Of a stretch of DNA of 33,426 nucleotides, positions 25,567 through 33,353 are shown in pieces. The DNA lies in assembly GCA_024281695.1 (NCBI GenBank), contig JAMXAE010000013.1, positions 1-33,426 of the forward strand. Direction: 5' to 3'. This stretch comes from Nitrosomonas sp. GTDB lineage: Bacteria > Pseudomonadota > Gammaproteobacteria > Burkholderiales > Nitrosomonadaceae. A program made the position numbers and the translations under genes. Position 1 is the stretch's first letter. Each line of letters starts with the position of its first letter. A model generated the notes under the pieces. The model was not told where the DNA came from, ran no database searches, and worked only from the letters and a program-made list of their open reading frames with translations.

Positions 25567-26502
25567 ATGCGTACACTGATTTGTGGTTCGATCGCTTACG
25601 ATAATATTATGGTCTTTCCCGATCATTTTAAGAATCACATCCTACCGGAAAAAATTCATGTGCTAAATGTTGCTTTTCTCGTCCCTGAAATGCGGCGTGA
25701 ATTTGGCGGGTGTGCGGGTAATATAGCCTATAACTTGAATATGTTGGGCGGTGAGCCAGTCATGATGGCTACAATTGGTGACGACCATACACCCTATTCT
25801 GCACGATTTGAGCAACTGGGACTAACCCAACAGCATGTGCGCCATATCGCTGACACCTTTACTGCACAAGCATTCATTACCACAGATCTGGACGATAACC
25901 AGATCACGGCTTTTCATCCCGGCGCAATGAATTTCTCACATCTCAATTCCGTTAAAGACACGAATAATATTCGCTTAGGTATTATCGCGCCGGATGGGCG
26001 GGATGGCATGATACAGCACGCCCGAGAATTCCATGAAGCCGGTATACCGTTTGTTTTTGATCCGGGTCAAGGTTTACCGATGTATAACGGGGAAGAACTG
26101 CTGGATTTTATCGACAAAGCGGATTACATCGCTGTCAATGATTACGAAGGCCAGATGCTGCAAGACCGCACAGGACACAACCTTGAATCCTTAGCGAATA
26201 AAGCCAAAGCACTGATTATTACGCTAGGTGCACAAGGTTCTATTATTTATGCCAGTGGCAAGAAAATTGAAATCCCTTGCGTCAAACCCAAGCAAATTGT
26301 CGATCCAACTGGTTGCGGAGACGCTTACCGTGCTGGCCTGCTGTACGGCATTGTCAACAACTTAGATTGGCAAATAACAGGACAGCTCGGTTCACTGATG
26401 GGTGCCTTAAAAATCGCTCAGCGCGGCGGGCAAAATCATCAATTCTCACGAGATGAAATAGACCAATACTATTTTGAAAGCTTCGGCACACGTATTTTCT
26501 AA
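25567..26502 (+). CDS. PfkB-family carbohydrate kinase (adenosine/ribokinase-like)
   Basis: A 311-residue sugar or nucleoside kinase. It shows the N-terminal ICGSIAYDNIM, the substrate-side FGGCAGNIAYNLNMLGGEP, ALIITLGAQGSIIY and the PfkB signature 2, VDPTGCGDAYRAGLL, with catalytic Asp252. Close relatives in betaproteobacteria are annotated as adenosine kinases, but ribokinase-like activity cannot be excluded. It follows the gcv terminator and appears to be monocistronic. No clear ribosome site is seen before the ATG. Confidence 0.88.
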   Translation: MRTLICGSIAYDNIMVFPDHFKNHILPEKIHVLNVAFLVPEMRREFGGCAGNIAYNLNMLGGEPVMMATIGDDHTPYSARFEQLGLTQQHVRHIADTFTAQAFITTDLDDNQITAFHPGAMNFSHLNSVKDTNNIRLGIIAPDGRDGMIQHAREFHEAGIPFVFDPGQGLPMYNGEELLDFIDKADYIAVNDYEGQMLQDRTGHNLESLANKAKALIITLGAQGSIIYASGKKIEIPCVKPKQIVDPTGCGDAYRAGLLYGIVNNLDWQITGQLGSLMGALKIAQRGGQNHQFSRDEIDQYYFESFGTRIF

Positions 26503-26673
26503 AGTAATTCTCAACTTGCTCAATGGATTATATTGGTTCTCGTATCATCTATGATAGCCTTATCATTGTATACAGCAGCAGTACAATCAAAGGAGAAATA
26601 TAGGTCATGAGAACATGCCAGTCTTATTCGGCATACTCATAGCCCAGTTTCCAGTCAGTTACTAAGAAAAATA

Positions 26674-27206
26674 TTGTCGCTTCTTTTGATATGGAGTGTT
26701 TTGACTCTGTCTTATACTGTCCATGCTGAGACCTTCCGAATGCAATTCACGGTTACTGGATTTGAGGCTGGGAATTTCATAAACTCGCCACCACCGATGC
26801 CAACAGTCACAAGCACAATCACGTGGAAAGCAACCGGTATTCATGAACCTATCAGTCATTTAATTTCATTGATATGATCATCGGTAGCCACAACTATGCC
26901 ATTGCAGAACTTGAATTCTATCGATTCTCTTCCCCAACCTGGGATATGATTGGTGGTCACTTAAACGATGTTGGCGGCGTAATGACTCAAGCCGATGATT
27001 TCTGGATACGTTGGAATAGAGACTCGCTGACCCCATTTGATTTTGGATATGCTTCCTCTCAAACGCCGGGTATATGGTTTAGTGCAATATACAATCCTGT
27101 CAGCTTCATTTCATTCAACATTTCCAGCATACCTGAGCCAACAACGACACCAATCCTGATTATTGGCACAATGATCGTTCTTGCATGGCGACACGGGCAA
27201 CGCTGA
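26674..27206 (+). pseudogene. PEP-CTERM protein gene broken by a frameshift
   Basis: The first frame gives a signal peptide (SLLLIWSVLTLSYTVHA) and ETFRMQFTVTGFEAGNF..., then runs out of frame near 26850-26862. The next frame continues with SFNFIDMIIGSHNYAIAELEFY and ends in SSIPEPTTTPILIIGTMIVLAWRHGQR, a PEP-CTERM sorting tail. A one-base indel explains the break. The 5' end is also unclear: a good AGGAG site and an ATG at 26607 are followed by a stop at 26640, so the only start in frame with the signal peptide is a TTG at 26674. The gene is therefore probably non-functional, or has a sequencing error. Confidence 0.7.
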
Positions 27207-27269
27207 AGTTACTCAATCACTCTCTATTGAATTTCTCAGCTTACCCGTCGAGAGCAAATATTTTAAGAA

Positions 27270-27503
27270 TTATTTCTTGATCTCTTTGGAGATTTCTTCC
27301 ACGCCTTTTTGGATTTCTTTGGAGGCATCTTCAATTGCTTCGCTGACATCCTCAATCGCATCGCGTGCTTTTTCGTCGGGGCGGCGATCCAATGCATCAT
27401 TTACTTTATCGATGACTTTCTCAGCGGTCCCCGTCTGCTTCTGCTCACAAGCGATGAGTGTTATCGATAGCAATAACGCCATAACCCAATAGCTTAATTT
27501 CAT
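27270..27503 (-). CDS. Small Lys/Glu-rich lipoprotein
   Basis: A 77-78-residue protein with a lipoprotein signal: Lys-Leu then a hydrophobic stretch and lipobox LIAC, making the Cys (residue 19 or 20) the lipidated residue. The mature part (EQKQTGTAEKVIDKVNDALDRRP, then EDASKEIQKGVEEISKEIKK) is highly charged and probably a single amphipathic or coiled helix. Function unknown; similar tiny lipoproteins are common in proteobacterial envelopes. GAGAGA precedes the double ATG. Confidence 0.7.
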   Translation of the reverse strand: MKLSYWVMALLLSITLIACEQKQTGTAEKVIDKVNDALDRRPDEKARDAIEDVSEAIEDASKEIQKGVEEISKEIKK

Positions 27504-27619
27504 CATGATTATTTCTCTCAGTAATTATTAATAATTTCGTCCAAACTCTATGTTCTATGCAAATTGTACGCTACGAATCCACCTTGAAAAAGCCGTGCTG
27601 AAATTTAAATGAATCTCCT

Positions 27620-28468
27620 TCACGCAAATTCTACCCATACAGGCTGATGATCCGAAGCTTCAGTCGCGACGTCAATGCCGTACGCTTGTAAATGATCAAT
27701 CAGTCCGTCGGTAATCAGGATAAAATCAAAGCATTCCGGTCGATCGACGAAATCTACCGGATGGATACCAACCGTTGGATCGTGAAGTTTACCTGGGCGC
27801 AATACAGACCAGGCATCGTGAAAGTTCGGTATGCTACCATCGAATGGAGCGAGCATCCGTAAGCGTTCAGGAGCTGTCGCAGGAAAATTCAGATCGCCAC
27901 ATAATAATGCCTGTTCGGGTCGAGGAAAGACTTCAAAGGGTCGACCTTGCTCTTCGGCGCATGATGTGCGCCTGGACATAGCACATGCCTCGGCATGCAA
28001 ACGGCGAATAGCATCGATCTGGATTTCGCGCTGATGTTGTGAGTAGTATTCGAGATGCGTGGTCATTACCCGTAAGGAGCCAATATCTGCGGTTATTACC
28101 GCTTCTACTAATATCCGCTGCATGCTGAGTGCTGCCGATTCAGCCGGCCAAGGCAGCACATGCCGCCAAACCTGACCGACGGGAAACCGGGAAAAGATGG
28201 CATTACCAAATAAACTACGACCGCCCTGGCTATCAGGCACATCCGTTGCCACCCCGTAAATCGCGGTGTAGCCAGGCAATCCTGCCGAAAGCTCAGCAAC
28301 TTGATTCTCGCCTCGGCTTCCAGGCAAGCCCGAGAAATTAACCGCAACTTCCTGCAAGCAAATGACATCAAAATCCCCCAGTTGATGAATAGTGCGGAGA
28401 ATGCGCGAAAGATCGCCCCGACCATCCATGCCTCTACCCCATTGAATATTCCAACTCAACAATTTCAT
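27620..28468 (-). CDS. Endonuclease/exonuclease/phosphatase family protein
   Basis: A 282-residue member of the EEP (DNase I-like) fold. Motifs are in order: LLSWNIQWG (Asn), VICLQEV (metal-binding Glu), TTHLEYYSQHQREIQI (catalytic His), LLCGDLNFPA (Asp/Asn pair), CFDFILITD and EASDHQPVWVEF (the final Asp-His). All catalytic residues are present, so it is probably an active phosphodiesterase; whether the substrate is DNA, a lipid or another phosphodiester is not clear. Start at 28468: AAGGAG is nine bases upstream of it but abuts the ATG at 28477. No signal peptide. Confidence 0.88.
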   Translation of the reverse strand: MKLLSWNIQWGRGMDGRGDLSRILRTIHQLGDFDVICLQEVAVNFSGLPGSRGENQVAELSAGLPGYTAIYGVATDVPDSQGGRSLFGNAIFSRFPVGQVWRHVLPWPAESAALSMQRILVEAVITADIGSLRVMTTHLEYYSQHQREIQIDAIRRLHAEACAMSRRTSCAEEQGRPFEVFPRPEQALLCGDLNFPATAPERLRMLAPFDGSIPNFHDAWSVLRPGKLHDPTVGIHPVDFVDRPECFDFILITDGLIDHLQAYGIDVATEASDHQPVWVEFA

Positions 28469-28677
28469 AAAACCCATCTCCTTTTCTCTACACCCTGAAT
28501 ACTAAGAAAATGCTTTATACCTTTAGGCAATATCAAACTTATTATGCAAATAATTTGTGTCTAGGAACTTGTCTGAGAATAGTAATCGTAAAGAAGATAA
28601 GCCATATTTTGAAGCGGATGTTTCGATGATATAAGATAAATAACTGTGGTATTTAACGAAAATAAAGAGTTTTGATG

Positions 28678-28720
28678 TAGCTACCTGAGAATTGTTTCAA
28701 CACCTATTTTCAGGTAGCTA
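28678..28720 (-). terminator. Hairpin after the large RTX gene
   Basis: A perfect 11-bp stem TAGCTACCTGA / TCAGGTAGCTA with a 21-base loop, starting 12 bases after the RTX stop on the minus strand. The T run beyond it is weak (CATCAAAACTCTTT). Confidence 0.55.
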
Positions 28721-28731
28721 ACTTTTCTAGC

Positions 28732-30633
28732 CTAGATTACTACAATATCCGCATTAGTCATGCTCAATCCAACGCCCACCATCGCTATTTCTACCGCGGC
28801 ACCTGCACCATTGCCATCAGCATCGTAGAGCAGCTCACCTGTCGCATTATTGTAGACAACAAAATCATTAGCATCTAAGGCTTGCGCAGCAATTTTAAAC
28901 TGACCGGCAGCTAACGTACCCGTCGATTTTAATGCCGTAAATACTCCATTCTCTAACTGGATAGTATCATCAGCTACATTATAGTCATTAATCGTATCAC
29001 TTTGACTCGTTGTAGTAAATTTGAAAATATCGCTACCTGATCCACCGATTAGCACGTTATTTCCACCTTTGCCATCGAGTGTATCGTTACCTGCGCCTCC
29101 CTTTAAGGTGTTGTCATTAGCATCTCCCTTCAGAGTATCGTTATGGTTGCTACCTTGAATATTCTCAATCTCTTGCAACAAATCGTTGCCAGCTCCTCCA
29201 GAGGCGCTACCCGCAGTCAGATTGACCGTCACTGATGAAGTTGCATCACTGTAATTGGCCCAGTCGATATCTTTGCCTCCAATCAACGTATCGTCACCCA
29301 AACCACCCATTAACCAATCATTACCCTGGCTTCCATTCAGTGAATTGCTGTTTGCATCGCCTGTCAACGTATCATCACTAGAACTGCCATTAACTCCCTC
29401 AATTTCACTCAGCGTATCATTGCCGCTTCCACCCGATGCTTTGCCAGTGGCAAGATTAACCATCACACCTGAAGACGCATCAGAGTAATAAGCCCAATCA
29501 AAACCTTTTCCTCCTGTCAATATATCGGTACCCAATCCACCGACCAGTTGATCATCACCATCGCCACCGTCTAATGAATCATTCTCAGTACCACCGTCCA
29601 ATAGATCATTACCATCACCCCCTACTAGTGAATCATTATCATAGTCACCCAGCAGATGATCATCACCTAATCCGCCTATTAGCGAATCATTGTCTTCACC
29701 ACCCGACAAATAATCATTACCTAATCCGCCCACTATCGTATCTTTACCAGCGATACCTTCTAAAAAGTTATTATTATCATCGCCGATCAGAGTATCGTTA
29801 TAGTAGCTACCGGTAATATCTTCAATTCCCTTCAGTATGTCGTTACCTTCACCTCCAGAAGCGGTACCATTAGCAAGATTGACTATCACCGCAGAAGAAG
29901 CATCCCAATAATAAACTCTGTCACTGCCCCATCCATTCCCTCCTGTCAATATATCACTGCCCAACCCACCGAACAACGAATCGTTACCCTCACCACCCAC
30001 TATTGAATCGTTACCGCTGCCGCCGAACAACCAATTACCCAAACTATTTCCACTCACCAGCGAATCATTCCCCTCACCCCCGAATAACGAAGTATAATTA
30101 CCGTCGCCTCCAATGAGCTTATCATTACCGTAACCGCCATTTAGAATGCCGCCCTCAATATTCCCCCCTATCAAGGTATCGTTAAAATTGCTACCTATGG
30201 CTGATTCAAATCCGTTCAATGTATCGTTCCCATCTCCTCCAGAGGAAGTACCCGTGACAAGATTAATCGTAACAGCTGCAGCAGCATCAGAATAATCAGC
30301 CGAGTCGAAACCATCGCCGCCTACTAATGTGTCATTACCTTTATTGCCTTTCAGCGTATTGCTATTCGCATCACCTATCAGAGTATCGTTGTATTTACTA
30401 CCGCTAACACCTTCAATTCCATTCAGCGTATCCTTACCATCACCTCCAGAAGCGATACCAGCCGCAAGGTTGACCGTCACGGCTGAAGGTGCATTCGTAT
30501 ACAACGCCCAATCAAAGCCTTTCCCATCCCCGCCTATTAATACATCATTCCCGAGCTTACCGGTTAAATCATCAGAAACATCATCCAAGCCGATCAGTGT
30601 ATCGTTACCATTTGTACCAATATATGCAGTCAT
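28732..30633 (-). CDS. Large modular RTX calcium-binding protein, probable type I secretion substrate
   Basis: A 633-residue acidic protein without an N-terminal signal. Calcium-binding GGxGNDxLxGG repeats run from about 28 to 530. Between them a second module recurs five times (starting near 40, 109, 238, 378 and 456): an aromatic/Asp opening such as FDWAYYSDASS, then VNLATGxASGG, GNDTL, an IE pair and GSxxNDTLxGDANxN. The C-terminal domain (535-633), with DTINDYNVADDTIQL, TGTLAAGQF, VVYNNATGELLYDADGNG and NADIVVI, is the typical type I secretion end domain. No enzyme domain is seen; it may be an adhesin, structural or calcium-binding extracellular protein. AAGGAGA lies before the ATG. The GNAT gene lies just upstream on the same strand. 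Confidence 0.92.
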   Translation of the reverse strand: MTAYIGTNGNDTLIGLDDVSDDLTGKLGNDVLIGGDGKGFDWALYTNAPSAVTVNLAAGIASGGDGKDTLNGIEGVSGSKYNDTLIGDANSNTLKGNKGNDTLVGGDGFDSADYSDAAAAVTINLVTGTSSGGDGNDTLNGFESAIGSNFNDTLIGGNIEGGILNGGYGNDKLIGGDGNYTSLFGGEGNDSLVSGNSLGNWLFGGSGNDSIVGGEGNDSLFGGLGSDILTGGNGWGSDRVYYWDASSAVIVNLANGTASGGEGNDILKGIEDITGSYYNDTLIGDDNNNFLEGIAGKDTIVGGLGNDYLSGGEDNDSLIGGLGDDHLLGDYDNDSLVGGDGNDLLDGGTENDSLDGGDGDDQLVGGLGTDILTGGKGFDWAYYSDASSGVMVNLATGKASGGSGNDTLSEIEGVNGSSSDDTLTGDANSNSLNGSQGNDWLMGGLGDDTLIGGKDIDWANYSDATSSVTVNLTAGSASGGAGNDLLQEIENIQGSNHNDTLKGDANDNTLKGGAGNDTLDGKGGNNVLIGGSGSDIFKFTTTSQSDTINDYNVADDTIQLENGVFTALKSTGTLAAGQFKIAAQALDANDFVVYNNATGELLYDADGNGAGAAVEIAMVGVGLSMTNADIVVI

Positions 30634-30772
30634 AGTATCTCCTTAAGATCAATAATTTTTCAAAATATTCTAATGTAATATTTCATTGATTGAATGTTGC
30701 AACAAGGCTGCTATCGCTAATAAGTCGCCATAAGATTTTCTCCTTTAGTGAGTCGTATTTCAGAACAGTGTT

Positions 30773-31612
30773 TCAAGAAAGGCGTGATGTAATGTCGCGT
30801 CCGAGCAAGCGTTTCGACACACGCGCTATAACCGGATTCTTACGAAAACTGTCTTCAACCAACCCATTTTCATAACAATCCAACCACAGTCGTGATTTAG
30901 GATCACGGAGATGGTGCCGACGTAATCCTTCCTGGGTAAATCCTATGGCTACTGTACTTTTTTGTGAATGGGGATTATTAGCAAGGACTAGGGAAGTTAA
31001 TTTATGCAATCCAATTTGATTGAAAGCAAAATCAAGGATGAGCAGCATAGCAATCGCCGATGCTCGTTGACGATCATTGTTATCTGGAATCCCAACGAGT
31101 AACTCAGCGCGTCGATGAGCAATCTGAATATCCATTAAACTGGCCAATCCAATGGGCTTCAGCTGAGTGTTTGAAGGTACTTGAGTTGCATCAATGCGTT
31201 CTTCTTTTCTGATGACCCAATGCATCGTCTTGGATTGAGCAACCGAAAACTCACTATGCCTGAGCGCAAAAAGAATCGATTCTGGGCTCTGGTTTTTACG
31301 TCCCATTGGCAGAAGCTGTTCCATAAATGCTTCGTTCGCATAGCATTGCTGCAAGAATGAAAAATCACTCTCTTCAGGTATCGTAAGATAGTACTTGTTA
31401 CCTGCGATAGGCAAACTCCATCGCTGATCCACTATAAACAATCGATCGAGTAACTGAGGGTGATCAGGGAAATTAGTCAATCCTTGTAAGATTAAATCGC
31501 GTGCATATCGATAGTCTTTTTTCTGGAATTGCGCATTGATCAAAGTAATCCAGTGGGCTAAATTCGATTTTTCTGATATCTCACCGGAATTGGGTTCATC
31601 GTGTCTTGACAT
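30773..31612 (-). CDS. GNAT-family acyltransferase with N-terminal extension
   Basis: A 279-residue protein from the ATG at 31612. Residues 1-75 look like a short helical TPR-like segment (LINAQFQKKDYRYARDLILQGLTNFPDHPQLLDRL); the rest is a RimJ/RimL-type GNAT fold with LTIPEESDFSFLQQCYAN, PIGLASLMDI, AELLVGIPDNNDRQRASAIAMLLILDFAFN (acyl-CoA loop region), KLTSLVLANNPHSQKSTVAIGFTQEGLRRHHLRD. A longer reading from a TTG at 31696 exists. Position upstream of the RTX gene on the same strand (139 bases) suggests it may modify that protein, but this is unproved. Confidence 0.75.
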   Translation of the reverse strand: MSRHDEPNSGEISEKSNLAHWITLINAQFQKKDYRYARDLILQGLTNFPDHPQLLDRLFIVDQRWSLPIAGNKYYLTIPEESDFSFLQQCYANEAFMEQLLPMGRKNQSPESILFALRHSEFSVAQSKTMHWVIRKEERIDATQVPSNTQLKPIGLASLMDIQIAHRRAELLVGIPDNNDRQRASAIAMLLILDFAFNQIGLHKLTSLVLANNPHSQKSTVAIGFTQEGLRRHHLRDPKSRLWLDCYENGLVEDSFRKNPVIARVSKRLLGRDITSRLS

Positions 31613-31763
31613 GGGCAAACTTATTTTAAGATTCACTTTTGAGGATAATACCCTAATAGAATTACTTTCTACCCTCCTAGGTAATAAAAACTGCAACAGA
31701 TCTTGGCAAAATCATGCCGGTAATTTGCATAGCTAGCAAGACTACAGAATCAGACTAATTTTT

Positions 31764-31783
31764 GCTGTGATAAAAATCACAGC
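31764..31783. promoter_or_regulatory. CRP/FNR-type operator palindrome
   Basis: GCTGTGATAAAAATCACAGC is a perfect 8-bp inverted repeat with an AAAA centre. It contains an exact TGTGA-N6-TCACA (31766-31781), the CRP consensus, and the same core also fits the TGAT-N4-ATCA spacing of FNR/DNR regulators. Its centre is about 91 bases before the likely transcription start of the DUF547 gene, and it also lies upstream of the divergent GNAT gene. Confidence 0.6.
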
Positions 31784-31802
31784 TTCCATTCACCCGAATA
31801 GT

Positions 31803-31858
31803 GTACGCTCTAATAGCGTACGAAAAGCAAAAGAAATTCCTGTTTAATCTTCTATAAT
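31803..31858 (+). promoter_or_regulatory. Candidate promoter of the DUF547 gene with a second palindrome
   Basis: An exact TATAAT at 31853-31858 with no good -35 at standard spacing, suggesting activator dependence. Upstream is the inverted repeat GTACGCT-N5-AGCGTAC (31803-31821). Confidence 0.45.
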
Positions 31859-31893
31859 TCGAGTATCTAATCGGTAACTAGGAATGGAATACC

Positions 31894-32736
31894 ATGCAGG
31901 CGTTTAAACGCTTATTACTAACCTTTCTGTTATGTATCGCCACGAATACCGTTTCGGCAGACCGCTTCGACCATGCCATTTTGGATCAATTATTGCGAGA
32001 GCACGTCTTTATGATTAAACAAGGACAAGCCAGCCACGTGAATTACTATGGACTTGCTCTCAGTCATGGTCAGTTAAGAAAATATTTAGCTCAGCTCTCA
32101 GCAGTCAAAGAAAGCGATTTTTCCGGCTGGGATAAATCGGAACAACTGGCTTTCCTCATCAATGCCTACAACGCCTATACACTGGAAATCACTCTGCGCA
32201 GTTACTCTACCATTGCCACTTTTAGGGCTGATGCACCGGTTACGTTTAATTGGAAAACTCGATTGAGTTCTGTCATAAGAAATAATTGGCAGTTAAATTT
32301 TATTTATATGTTCGGAGACACATTGTCATTGAATAACATCGAACATGACATGATTCTTAAACCAGGCAATTATAACGAACCGCGCATTCACTTCGTCCTC
32401 AATCGCGCATCCATAGGCAGCCCGGCTCTGCTCAATCGGGCCTATACCGGTATGGAGCTGGAACAACAATTGGAAACAGCCACACGCACTTTTTTATCCG
32501 ATCGATCGCGTAACCGCTATAACGAAGCAGCAGAAAAACTTGAAGTTTCAGAAATTTTTGATTGGTATGCAAAAGATTTTGAACGTGGCTGGCAGGGATG
32601 GGATAGCCTGGATCAATTCTTCATGCACTACCGAGACAGCCTCGCCGATTCGCCGGTAGCAAGAGAACGCTTGGCTGCCGGTAGTGTAATGATAGAATTT
32701 CTGGAATATAACTGGCTGCTCAATGAAAAGCACTAG
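31894..32736 (+). CDS. Exported DUF547 family protein lacking the conserved cysteines
   Basis: A 280-residue protein with a signal peptide (about 1-22, ending VSA). DUF547 features: LREHVFMIKQGQASHVNYYGL (family pattern H-V with Val-Asn/Asp-Tyr), LAFLINAYNAYTLEITL (86-101), LSLNNIEHDMIL, EPRIHFVLNRASIGSPALL (162-180) and an ending FLEYNWLLN. In most family members I know, the ASIG segment is flanked by two cysteines (NCASxxCP); here they are Arg171 and Ser176, and the only Cys is in the signal peptide. The function of DUF547 is not established. It is controlled by the promoter region at 31764-31858 and followed by a GC-rich hairpin. Confidence 0.85.
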   Translation: MQAFKRLLLTFLLCIATNTVSADRFDHAILDQLLREHVFMIKQGQASHVNYYGLALSHGQLRKYLAQLSAVKESDFSGWDKSEQLAFLINAYNAYTLEITLRSYSTIATFRADAPVTFNWKTRLSSVIRNNWQLNFIYMFGDTLSLNNIEHDMILKPGNYNEPRIHFVLNRASIGSPALLNRAYTGMELEQQLETATRTFLSDRSRNRYNEAAEKLEVSEIFDWYAKDFERGWQGWDSLDQFFMHYRDSLADSPVARERLAAGSVMIEFLEYNWLLNEKH

Positions 32737-32752
32737 TTCAATGAGCGATAAG

Positions 32753-32771
32753 CCTCCGGCTTTGCCGGAGG
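32753..32771 (+). terminator. Hairpin after the DUF547 gene
   Basis: CCTCCGGC-ttt-GCCGGAGG, a perfect GC-rich 8-bp stem 16 bases after the stop. It is followed by TGATTTAG, a weak T run. A probable terminator. Confidence 0.65.
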
Positions 32772-32818
32772 TGATTTAGCTTACCGGTTAACACTGGGAG
32801 CTTCTGAATAACTCACAT

Positions 32819-32887
32819 TGTCATTCTGAGTGCAATGAGGAATCTACTGGAATCAGCAATATAGATTTCTCGTTCTGTTGAAATGTC
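32819..32887. repeat. Imperfect palindromic dispersed repeat (REP/MITE-like)
   Basis: The outer segments TGTCATTCTGAG and GTTGAAATGTC and the inner arms GAGGAATCTA (32837-32846) and TAGATTTCTC (32862-32871) form a long imperfect hairpin around a 15-base loop. The wording (CATTCTGAG...GAGGAATCT and AGATTTCTCGTTC...GAAATG) resembles a palindromic repeat found dispersed in many bacterial genomes. Only one copy is in the window. Confidence 0.5.
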
Positions 32888-32938
32888 GGTTATTAAGAAC
32901 CAATGTCGGATAAACAGGTGTCCGGCATAGTCGTTCAT

Positions 32939-33353
32939 TCAAATCTTGACTGTACTCAAGTCGTTTCTGCTTCTGGCCAGCAGTATCACATAACCATCTC
33001 GGAGGGTATCGTCCTGAGCAACGCCAACACCTGTGCTAAGAATATCTTGCACGACCTGAGGTGGTGTATTGGGTGGAAAAAAGACTTGCACCAGCCCTTT
33101 GGTTTTATCCGACTCTGCTTTCGCAACGGCTAACTGTTGTTTTACTAAGGGAGAAAGGCGATTATTGACAACCATTTTGTCATTGGATAAGGCCATTTTC
33201 TGAACATCGACTTGCTGCTTAGTCTCGCCATTTTCAACTACTTGAGAGACTTTGACTGGTTCCGGTTGTGCACCGGTCAGATTTTTCCATGTTTCTGATT
33301 GTTGAGTCGCCGATTGTGTAAAGGGATCGCTGGCAAAATTGTAAGCGATGACT
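32939..33353 (-). pseudogene. Unknown protein, C-terminal part of a gene interrupted by an IS3-family element
   Basis: About 137 codons, from QVIAYNFASDPFTQSATQQSE to RSRNDLSTVKI, belong to a native gene. Upstream of them the open frame runs into the IS end (MQLDSRKHGSGKTGTI is encoded by the IS), so the N-terminus has been lost and the ATG at 33403 is not the original start. The protein is polar with a hydrophobic patch (GLVQVFFPPNTPPQVVQDIL); I do not recognise the family. No ribosome site belongs to it. Confidence 0.6.

Noticed and set aside
28732..30633. CRISPR or DNA tandem array in the repetitive 28.7-30.6 kb stretch
   Set aside because: The repeats are codon-phased GGxGND protein repeats that vary at DNA level and have no spacers.
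29574..30646. Plus-strand open frames inside the large RTX gene
   Set aside because: They are antisense shadows of the repetitive RTX coding sequence, with low-complexity His/Leu/Pro-rich products and no ribosome sites.
32883..32926. Terminal repeats of an IS21-like element (ATGTCGG twice, then GTGTCCGG)
   Set aside because: Only short motifs, partly inside the palindromic repeat, with no transposase nearby.
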